From NCBI GenBank assembly GCA_019352125.1, contig JABBNV010000130.1, positions 342-7,530 on the forward strand: a stretch of 7,189 nucleotides of DNA, written 5' to 3'. Below the pieces are notes generated by a model. It saw only the letters and a program-made list of their open reading frames with translations. It was not told the DNA's origin and searched no databases. The stretch comes from Acidobacteriota bacterium. GTDB taxonomy: Bacteria; Actinomycetota; Actinomycetes; Actinomycetales; Micrococcaceae. Below, one piece after another: positions 1 to 5,431 of the stretch (position 1 is its first letter; each line of letters opens with the position of its first letter). The position numbers and the translations under genes were made by a program.

Positions 1-1485
1 AAGGAGAGCGCTCGACGCCGATATCGGCGCCTTCAGCGCGGCGCGCCAGAGATGCATGGTGAGGTAGGAGCGCCACGGGCGCAACGGTGCGGCAAACCGC
101 TCTGCCTCTTTGGCCGTCGGAACGGTCAGTACTCCCGTAATGGCCTTGATGCCGTTACGCACCGCTATATCCGTAGGCAAGAAAACATCCGGAGCACCGA
201 GCACCCGCATGGCCACGTAGCCCACGGTCCACGGCCCAATTCCCGGAAGCGGCAGCAGCTTGGCGCTCAACGAGGGCACGTCGTCCGCCACGGAGATGTG
301 CAAGGATCCGTCGGCCAATAGAGCCGCAGCGTTGCAGATAGCTTCGATCCGCTTGGCGGGCCCACGCAGAATGGAACGTCCACCGTCGGCAATCTGGGCG
401 GGCGTAGGGAAATGCCGGTAGAGCGCCTTTGTTGGAATGCGACTAGCCGTCCCCACACCGGCCAATGAATTCAAGGCGGTGGTAGCAGCCGCCACGGTGA
501 TTTGCTGGCCAATCATGGCGCGCAGCAGAATTTCGCCGGCGTCCAGGGCTCCGGGCAAACGCACCCCCGGCAGCGCAGATACGCGGCCTGCTAGCCGAGA
601 ATCAGCGGACAAGGCTGCATCGATTCCCACCGGGTCCGCATCCAAGTCAAAGAGGCGACGGACCCTACTGAGCACCGCAGGCAATGAGCGGACGTCTTCC
701 ACGGTTGCCTGCAACAGCAACTTCTGGCCATCCCACTCGACGGAAAAGCACGCGTGGCCTTCGGGCAGCGCCATTGCGCGGGAATACGTCTTCGGCCATA
801 ACCCGGTAGAGACGCTCTCCACTCCAGCCACCGCGCGGGCGGCCAGAAAATCAAATATCCCGGTCTCAAAGGGCTCGCGAAACGGCAGCTTGAGGGTAAG
901 GGAAGCGGCGGCACTCGCTGGCTGGTGCTGCCGCGACGTTCCACGCAGGGCCGTGGGTGTCAGATCAAACACGCTCAGGATGGTCTCGTTGAAGGCTCGG
1001 ATGCTCCCGAAACCCGCGGCGAAGGCCACATCTGCCAGTTTCATGTCCGTGGCGGTGAGGAGAGTTCGTGCCGTTTGGGCTCGGCTGGCTCGTGCCAAGG
1101 CCTGCGGTCCTGCACCGAGCTCGTGGAGCAAAATTCGGTTCAGCTGTCTGGGGGAGTAGCCCAAGGTGGCGGCTAGTCCGTTGACGCCCGTCCTTTCAAC
1201 TTCTCCATCCGCGATCAAGCGCATAGCCCGGCCAGCGGCGTCGGAGCGAAGGTTCCACTCGGGGCTGCCTGGGCTGGCTTCGGGGAGGCATCGCTTGCAG
1301 GCCCGGTAGCCCGCGTCGTGAGCGGCGGCGGAGGTGGGGTAAAACGTTAAGTTGGTGGGTTTGGGCGTTCGGGCAGGGCAGGATGGGCGGCAATAAATAC
1401 CGGTGGTGCGCACTGCGGTGAAGAATTGGCCATCGAAGCGCTGGTCACGTGTTTCTACGATTCGATACCGCTGCCAGAAGTCCAT
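1..1485 (-). CDS. alkA: Ada/AlkA fusion: methyl-sensing AraC-type activator and 3-methyladenine DNA glycosylase II (3' end beyond window)
   Basis: Read by translating the reverse complement: open for 495 codons from ATG at 1485 to the window edge, with no stop. Residues 1-70 form an AdaA domain; C32, C36, C63 and C66 reproduce the 4/27/3 spacing of the E. coli Ada zinc site (C38, C42, C69, C72), whose first Cys takes methyl from DNA methylphosphotriesters. About 80-180 is an AraC-type helix-turn-helix. About 187-495 is AlkA: the GQQITVAAA stretch, a helix-hairpin-helix (LPLPGIGPW, 411-419) and LPTD with D439 matching catalytic D238 of E. coli AlkA. It should sense methylated DNA, activate transcription and excise N3-methyladenine and related bases. 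An in-frame TGA lies 15 bases upstream, so ATG 1485 is the first start; GAGAAG (1494-1499) is a modest ribosome site. No O6-methylguanine methyltransferase domain is visible. M. tuberculosis AlkA is a similar fusion of about 496 residues, so little should be missing. Confidence 0.95.
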   Translation of the reverse strand, partial: MDFWQRYRIVETRDQRFDGQFFTAVRTTGIYCRPSCPARTPKPTNLTFYPTSAAAHDAGYRACKRCLPEASPGSPEWNLRSDAAGRAMRLIADGEVERTGVNGLAATLGYSPRQLNRILLHELGAGPQALARASRAQTARTLLTATDMKLADVAFAAGFGSIRAFNETILSVFDLTPTALRGTSRQHQPASAAASLTLKLPFREPFETGIFDFLAARAVAGVESVSTGLWPKTYSRAMALPEGHACFSVEWDGQKLLLQATVEDVRSLPAVLSRVRRLFDLDADPVGIDAALSADSRLAGRVSALPGVRLPGALDAGEILLRAMIGQQITVAAATTALNSLAGVGTASRIPTKALYRHFPTPAQIADGGRSILRGPAKRIEAICNAAALLADGSLHISVADDVPSLSAKLLPLPGIGPWTVGYVAMRVLGAPDVFLPTDIAVRNGIKAITGVLTVPTAKEAERFAAPLRPWRSYLTMHLWRAALKAPISASSALL

Positions 1486-1540
1486 GTGCCAATCTTCTCA
1501 GGTGTTGCTGCCCTGGACTAGCCAAAATCGGACATGGCAG

Positions 1541-1568
1541 TTGGCAGGGCTGGAGGCAGTCATATATA
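1541..1568 (+). promoter_or_regulatory. Candidate promoter for the mpg gene in the divergent spacer
   Basis: TTGGCA (1541-1546) and TATATA (1563-1568) are separated by 16 bases; TATAGC at 1565-1570 gives an alternative spacing of 18. The -35 matches TTGACA at five of six positions. Transcription would start near 1575, about 50 bases before the mpg ATG. The AT-rich CATATATAGC could also serve as a -10 for the minus-strand ada/alkA gene, where it reads GCTATATATG, but I see no matching -35 on that strand. No E. coli-type Ada box (AAAGCGCA) is present between 1486 and 1626. The call rests on consensus resemblance only. Confidence 0.4.
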
Positions 1569-1626
1569 GCCACCAGAACAAGGACGACGGCGCGGCCAGG
1601 GAAGCCGGAAATGTTAGGTTGAGTGA

Positions 1627-2358
1627 ATGGTTAGCAGCGAGATACCCGGGCTTCCCGCCGAGCCGTTGGCACAGGCACGGTGGCTTGAACAGCCGTCAAC
1701 GACGGTAGCGCCGTTGTTACTGGGGTCAATCCTGCGTCACCATAGTGCGGAAGGAACAGTGGCGGTGCGGCTGACGGAACTGGAGGCGTATCGCGGTCCA
1801 CGTGATTCGCAATGGCCAGACCCTGGTTCGCATACCTTTCGCGGTCGAACTCTGCGAAATGGGCCGATGTTTGGCCCGGCCGGCCACTTCTACGTTTACT
1901 TCACTTACGGCATGCACTACTGCGCCAACATTGTGTGCAGCCTAGAGGGGACGCCGTCGGCCGTGTTAATGCGCGCTGGCGAAGTGGTGGAAGGAATTGA
2001 GTTGGCTCGTTCACGCCGGCCAGCCGCGAAAAAGGATGCGGAGTTGGCGCAAGGGCCGGCCCGGTTAGTTACAGCCCTTGGGCTCGGCAAGGAACACAAC
2101 GGGTGCTGGGCCCTCAGCGGGTCTGCGCCCGGACTGTCTGCGGAACCGTCGGCCAGTTGCGACTGGTGTGAGCTAATCTCAGCCCCGCCGCTGCCATCGG
2201 ACCGTGTGGGAGCCGGCCCACGTGTGGGTGTTTCTGGTCCAGGTGGAACGGAAGAATATCCCTGGCGGTTCTGGATCTTGGGGGACCCAACAGTGTCGCG
2301 CTATAAGGCTGCAGTGCCAAGGGCTACCACTAAGACGGCGCCAAGAGCCATCCCCTAG
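1627..2358 (+). CDS. mpg: DNA-3-methyladenine glycosylase, AAG/MPG family
   Basis: 243 residues. Members of this family flip alkylated purines (3-methyladenine, 7-methylguanine, hypoxanthine) out of DNA and cleave the glycosidic bond. Signatures by comparison with human AAG: TELEAYRGPRD with E53 in the place of catalytic E125 and Y55 in that of Y127; H69 in the place of H136; LRNGPMF (76-82); FYVYFTYGMHYCANI (88-102) with N101 like N169; VLMR with R116 like R182; and AQGPARL. All key residues are present, so the enzyme is probably active. ATG 1627 follows directly after an in-frame TGA (1624-1626), so no upstream extension is possible. AGG at 1616-1618 is a weak ribosome site; TAGGTT (1615-1620) six bases before the ATG could instead be a -10 for a leaderless mRNA. 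It is divergent from ada/alkA, suggesting a shared alkylation-repair role. The fold is unrelated to AlkA, so this is not a duplication. Confidence 0.93.
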   Translation: MVSSEIPGLPAEPLAQARWLEQPSTTVAPLLLGSILRHHSAEGTVAVRLTELEAYRGPRDSQWPDPGSHTFRGRTLRNGPMFGPAGHFYVYFTYGMHYCANIVCSLEGTPSAVLMRAGEVVEGIELARSRRPAAKKDAELAQGPARLVTALGLGKEHNGCWALSGSAPGLSAEPSASCDWCELISAPPLPSDRVGAGPRVGVSGPGGTEEYPWRFWILGDPTVSRYKAAVPRATTKTAPRAIP

Positions 2359-2395
2359 GTGGCATCCAAGGGGTGAGTAAGAGCCTGATTTTGGT

Positions 2396-2432
2396 CAATC
2401 CCGGCTTGCGGCCCCAGACCCGGGATTGGGGC
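2396..2432 (+). repeat. Two overlapping, mutually exclusive inverted repeats between mpg and apt
   Basis: CAATCCCGG (2396-2404) is perfectly complementary to CCGGGATTG (2420-2428). GCCCCA (2411-2416) is perfectly complementary to TGGGGC (2427-2432). The right arms share bases 2427-2428, so only one stem can form at a time. No T-run follows, so this is not a standard intrinsic terminator for mpg. It could be a protein-binding site, a Rho-type or T-less terminator, or chance in GC-rich DNA. Confidence 0.45.
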
Positions 2433-2434
2433 TG

Positions 2435-2447
2435 GCTTCATTGAAGC
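2435..2447. promoter_or_regulatory. Short perfect palindrome upstream of apt, possible operator
   Basis: GCTTCA-T-TGAAGC is a perfect 6-bp inverted repeat with a one-base centre. It ends three bases before the putative apt -10 element (TACGGT, 2451-2456), the place where a regulator would touch polymerase. No known regulator is recognised, and a 12-base match can occur by chance. Confidence 0.35.
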
Positions 2448-2450
2448 GAG

Positions 2451-2456
2451 TACGGT
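2451..2456 (+). promoter_or_regulatory. Putative -10 element for a leaderless apt mRNA
   Basis: TACGGT fits the actinobacterial TANNNT -10 pattern and lies exactly six bases before the GTG start at 2463, so transcription would begin at or next to the start codon. No Shine-Dalgarno sequence stands at the usual distance from that GTG. No convincing -35 is visible, which is common in this phylum. Confidence 0.45.
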
Positions 2457-2462
2457 TGATTC

Positions 2463-3035
2463 GTGAATCTAGCTGAACCCAATACTGCCAATCCTACCGA
2501 AGTACCCGCCGCAGAGAGCGTCCAGGCACTCATCAACCGACTGATGGAGACGGTGCCGGACTATCCGCAACACGGGATCAGCTTCAAAGATTTGACCCCG
2601 GTTTTCGCCGATGGCCCTGCTCTGAGGGCCGTAGTAGACGCTTTGGTTGCACCCTTCGATGGACAGTTCGACGCCGTCGCCGGTGTGGAAGCGCGCGGAT
2701 TCCTCTTGGCAGCGGCGGCAGGCTATGCCACCGGCAAAGGCGTCATCACCGTGCGCAAAGCAGGGAAACTTCCGCGTGAGGTGTATCGCGAGGACTACGC
2801 GCTGGAGTATGGAACGGCTGCTCTTGAACTGCACAAAGAGGACATTTCAGCCGGTTGCCGCGTACTGATTCTGGATGATGTGTTGGCCACGGGTGGAACC
2901 CTGGGGGCCGTAGCTCGCCTCTTCGAACGGGCAGGCGTTCACGTAGCAGGCTTCGGCGTGGTGCTGGAGCTGGAACAACTCGGTGGTCGCAGCAACCTTG
3001 CGGACAGCCAAATATGTTCGCTGCTGCGCGTCTAG
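2463..3035 (+). CDS. apt: Adenine phosphoribosyltransferase
   Basis: 190 residues, slightly longer than the usual 170-180 because of an extended N-terminus of about 20 residues. The cytosolic enzyme converts adenine and PRPP to AMP and pyrophosphate in purine salvage. Visible signatures: DYPQHGISFKDLTPVF (33-48) typical of Apt; EARGF (76-80) near the adenine site; the flexible loop RKAGKLPRE (98-106) and LEYGT (114-118); and the PRPP-binding motif VLILDDVLATGGTL (134-147) with D138/D139 and TGGT. The start must be GTG 2463: an in-frame TGA lies at 2457-2459, and no other start occurs before conserved sequence. There is no ribosome site at the normal distance, favouring a leaderless mRNA. In other actinobacteria apt often lies near secDF and relA (recalled), so this setting beside mpg and helD differs from that. 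Confidence 0.95.
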   Translation: MNLAEPNTANPTEVPAAESVQALINRLMETVPDYPQHGISFKDLTPVFADGPALRAVVDALVAPFDGQFDAVAGVEARGFLLAAAAGYATGKGVITVRKAGKLPREVYREDYALEYGTAALELHKEDISAGCRVLILDDVLATGGTLGAVARLFERAGVHVAGFGVVLELEQLGGRSNLADSQICSLLRV

Positions 3036-3079
3036 GAGTAAGTGAAAACTAGCCCCTTACCTGGGTTGTGGTTCGTTTC

Positions 3080-3108
3080 ACAGCCGTTAACCCAAATGGC
3101 TGTACAAT
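3080..3108 (+). promoter_or_regulatory. Candidate helD promoter region with an overlapping inverted repeat
   Basis: TACAAT (3103-3108) matches the TATAAT -10 at five of six positions; no clear -35 is found at 16-18 bases. ACAGCC (3080-3085) and GGCTGT (3098-3103) form a perfect 6-bp inverted repeat with a 12-base spacer, centred on GTTAAC and ending in the first base of the -10. A second pair, TGGGTT (3062-3067) with AACCCA (3089-3094), overlaps this spacer. Transcription would start near 3115, giving a leader of about 28 bases before the ATG at 3143. Confidence 0.45.
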
Positions 3109-3118
3109 TGACGGTCTG

Positions 3119-3132
3119 CCTTTCGCGAAAGG
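3119..3132. repeat. Perfect 14-bp palindrome overlapping the helD ribosome binding site
   Basis: CCTTTCGCGAAAGG reads identically on both strands. In RNA it could fold as a 5-bp stem with a CGCG loop. Its right half, with the next base, is the AAAGGG (3128-3133) that serves as the helD Shine-Dalgarno sequence, nine bases before ATG 3143. It is therefore well placed either to hide the ribosome site or to act as a repressor operator just downstream of the candidate transcription start. Confidence 0.6.
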
Positions 3133-3142
3133 GATCGCTGCC

Positions 3143-5380
3143 ATGCAAGATGCTGAGCTAGTCCATGAACGTAACTATGTGGCGGGTCTTTATACCCGGC
3201 TAGACGAGTTGCGGGCAGAAAAAATCCGCCAGTTGGCTGACGTCCGCCGCACCACAGCGATGGGCTCCCACCAGAACCGCAGCGAGCGGGATGCTTTTGC
3301 CACCCTCTATGAGGACAGGCTGGCGCAGCTCAATGCAGTGGATGATCGGCTTGTGTTTGGCCGCCTGGACCTGGACTCTGGGGACCAGCACTACATTGGC
3401 CGGATTGGCCTTTCTACCGATGACCTCCGCCAGCTGATGGTTGACTGGCGTGCACCCGAGGCGGGCACGTTTTACCAAGCCACGGCTTTTGAACGTCAAG
3501 GTGTACGGCGACGTCGGCACCTGATTTTGAGCGGACGATCCGTGAAGTCCATTGAGGATGACGTTCTCGACGCCGCCATGCTGGGCGAAGGGAATCTCCA
3601 GGGCGAGGGAGCCCTGCTGGCTGCACTGAATTCCAAGCGCACCGGGCGCATGTCAGACATTGTAGGCACCATCCAAGCTGAGCAGGACAGGATCATCAGG
3701 GCGCCGCTGCCCGGTGCGCTGGTTGTTCAGGGTGGCCCCGGAACCGGTAAAACTGCGGTGGCTCTGCACCGTGCGGCGTACCTGCTCTACAGCCACCGTG
3801 AGCGCTTGCGGAGCGCTGGCGTACTGCTCGTGGGGCCGTCGTCGTCGTTCATGAAATACATTGAGCGCGTGCTGCCATCGCTGGGTGAGACGGGCGTGGT
3901 GATGTCCAGTGTAGGGCGCCTGATGCCCGGAATCACAGCGATTTCGGAGACGAATCAAAAGCTGGCGCAGATCAAGGGCCAGCTGTATATGGCCGAGGTT
4001 ATTGGGCGTGCAGTGGCCAACCGTCAGCGTATTCCGACGGAAGATCGCAAGCTAGATGTGGAGGGCACCACGCTCATCTTGACGCCGCGTCAGGTGCGCA
4101 GGGCTCGTGAAAAAGCGCGTGCCACCGGCAAGCCGCACAATGAGGCGCGGCTGACGTTCGTGAAGATCCTGCTCCGGGAGTTGACTGAACAGCTGACAGA
4201 ACACATCGAAGCGGGAAGCCTGGGGAACAATGCAGACCGGGCGTACCTGGCTGAGGATGTTCGGCAGTCTCGCGATGTTCGCGTTGCTCTGAACCTTGCC
4301 TGGATGCCCCTGACGCCAGAGAAACTTTTGCGTGAACTATTCAGCAAGCCAGCCGTTCTTGCAGCGGCCGCGCCAAAGCTGAGTGACGCGGACCGCGAAT
4401 TGCTGCTGCGGGATCCGGAATCGCTCTGGACCGAAGCGGATGTTCCCTTGCTGGATGAGGCTGCAGAGTTGCTGGGCGAACTGGACAACAGCGGTGGCCG
4501 CGATGAGGCAGCTGCTGAGGCTGCCCGCCGTCGCAATTTGGCCAATGCCGAAAAAGCGATTGAAAACATGAACCAATCGCTGGCGGATTCTGGTGTGGAC
4601 GGTGTGCTCTCCGCGGAGGAACTGGCGGCCTACAACGAGATCTCCGAGGAGTACCTGACCGCTGCGGAGCGTGCCCTGACGGACCGCACCTGGGCCTTCG
4701 GGCACGTGATTGTGGATGAGGCACAAGAGCTTTCTGCCATGCAGTGGCGGTTGCTGGTGCGTCGTTGCCCGGTCAAGTCTTTCACCATTGTGGGTGACAT
4801 TGCGCAAACCAGTTCTGCAGCCGGAGCCGGCAGTTGGCAACAGGCACTGGAGCCGTTCATGGGGGAGCGGTGGACACTTGAGGAGCTCACCGTCAACTAC
4901 CGCACGCCCGCGCAGATTGCGGAGGCTGCGGCCCGGATGGCCATCGCTGCCGGGGCTGTGGTGTCAGCGCCCAAGGCCGTCCGCGAGGGAAAGTGGCCCG
5001 TTGCCGTTGATCGCGTGCCCGCCGCGGGCGTGGTGGACCACCTGGTTTCTGTAATGGATGAGGAGCTGAGTCTGCTGGACGGGGGTTTGCTGGCCGTGAT
5101 TACGCGGACACAGGACGTTCGCACGGCGGCGGCCGCCCTGCGCAGGGTCTATGGCCATCGAGTGGGTCATGGGGCAGGGTCCATGGAGCAGGACATTGTG
5201 GTGATGGATCCGCACGAGGCCAAGGGACTGGAGTTTGACGGCGTCGTCATCCTGGAGCCATCGGCACTCCTGGCGGGAAGCGATGGTCGCGTGGGAGACC
5301 TTTACGTTGCTATGACGCGTCCCACCCAACGACTCCGCCTGATCACATCCCAGGCACTGCCCGAGGGAATTGAAGAGTAA
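3143..5380 (+). CDS. helD: HelD-type RNA-polymerase-associated ATPase (UvrD/Rep-like superfamily 1)
   Basis: 745 residues. HelD proteins bind RNA polymerase, insert arms into its channels and use ATP to release stalled or inactive complexes; some relatives (HelR) protect against rifamycins. Visible parts: charged N-terminal helical region (1-60) expected to enter the secondary channel; conserved YIGRIGL and VDWRAP stretches; Walker A GGPGTGKT (197-204); a long insert of about 300 residues corresponding to the clamp-opening and primary-channel elements; Walker B DEAQ (525-528); GDIAQT; NYRTP; EAKGLEFDGVVI; and VAMTRP with R726 as the motif VI arginine. All ATPase motifs are intact. The reading frame is open from GTG 3068, but ATG 3143 is preferred: AAAGGG lies nine bases upstream, and the 25 extra residues do not resemble HelD. 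The acidic stretch at about 480-500 (D482, D486) is a candidate primary-channel loop (inference). The sequence cannot distinguish a housekeeping HelD from HelR. Confidence 0.92.
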   Translation: MQDAELVHERNYVAGLYTRLDELRAEKIRQLADVRRTTAMGSHQNRSERDAFATLYEDRLAQLNAVDDRLVFGRLDLDSGDQHYIGRIGLSTDDLRQLMVDWRAPEAGTFYQATAFERQGVRRRRHLILSGRSVKSIEDDVLDAAMLGEGNLQGEGALLAALNSKRTGRMSDIVGTIQAEQDRIIRAPLPGALVVQGGPGTGKTAVALHRAAYLLYSHRERLRSAGVLLVGPSSSFMKYIERVLPSLGETGVVMSSVGRLMPGITAISETNQKLAQIKGQLYMAEVIGRAVANRQRIPTEDRKLDVEGTTLILTPRQVRRAREKARATGKPHNEARLTFVKILLRELTEQLTEHIEAGSLGNNADRAYLAEDVRQSRDVRVALNLAWMPLTPEKLLRELFSKPAVLAAAAPKLSDADRELLLRDPESLWTEADVPLLDEAAELLGELDNSGGRDEAAAEAARRRNLANAEKAIENMNQSLADSGVDGVLSAEELAAYNEISEEYLTAAERALTDRTWAFGHVIVDEAQELSAMQWRLLVRRCPVKSFTIVGDIAQTSSAAGAGSWQQALEPFMGERWTLEELTVNYRTPAQIAEAAARMAIAAGAVVSAPKAVREGKWPVAVDRVPAAGVVDHLVSVMDEELSLLDGGLLAVITRTQDVRTAAAALRRVYGHRVGHGAGSMEQDIVVMDPHEAKGLEFDGVVILEPSALLAGSDGRVGDLYVAMTRPTQRLRLITSQALPEGIEE

Positions 5381-5419
5381 CTCTCCGCTCCACGATGCGG
5401 AAGCCGGAGTCAAGGCTGA

Positions 5420-5425
5420 TAATTT
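5420..5425 (+). promoter_or_regulatory. Putative -10 element for a leaderless tyrS mRNA
   Basis: TAATTT (TANNNT type; GATAAT at 5418-5423 is an overlapping alternative) lies six bases before GTG 5432. AGGA at 5426-5429 is only two bases from the GTG, too close to act as a Shine-Dalgarno sequence. The 51-base gap after helD is too short for a T-box leader, the usual tyrS control in Bacillota. No clear -35 is seen. Confidence 0.5.
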
Positions 5426-5431
5426 AGGACT

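Noticed and set aside
437..1159. Plus-strand open frame of 240 codons opposite ada/alkA
   Set aside because: It is antisense to a gene with clear zinc, helix-turn-helix and glycosylase motifs, and its product shows low-complexity Ala/Arg/Ser content with no family resemblance.
2396..2432. Intrinsic terminator of mpg
   Set aside because: The stems are strong but no T-run follows on either strand, so I list them only as inverted repeats.
3068..3142. Upstream GTG start for helD adding 25 residues
   Set aside because: The extra residues do not resemble HelD, the segment holds a promoter-like element and a palindrome, and a good ribosome site precedes ATG 3143.
4090..4569. Minus-strand open frames inside helD (159-167 codons)
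   Set aside because: They are shadows of the GC-rich helD codons, with Ser/Arg/Ala-rich products and no credible start context.
5381..5431. T-box riboswitch before tyrS
   Set aside because: The gap is only 51 bases, too short for a T-box, and no T-box core sequence is present.
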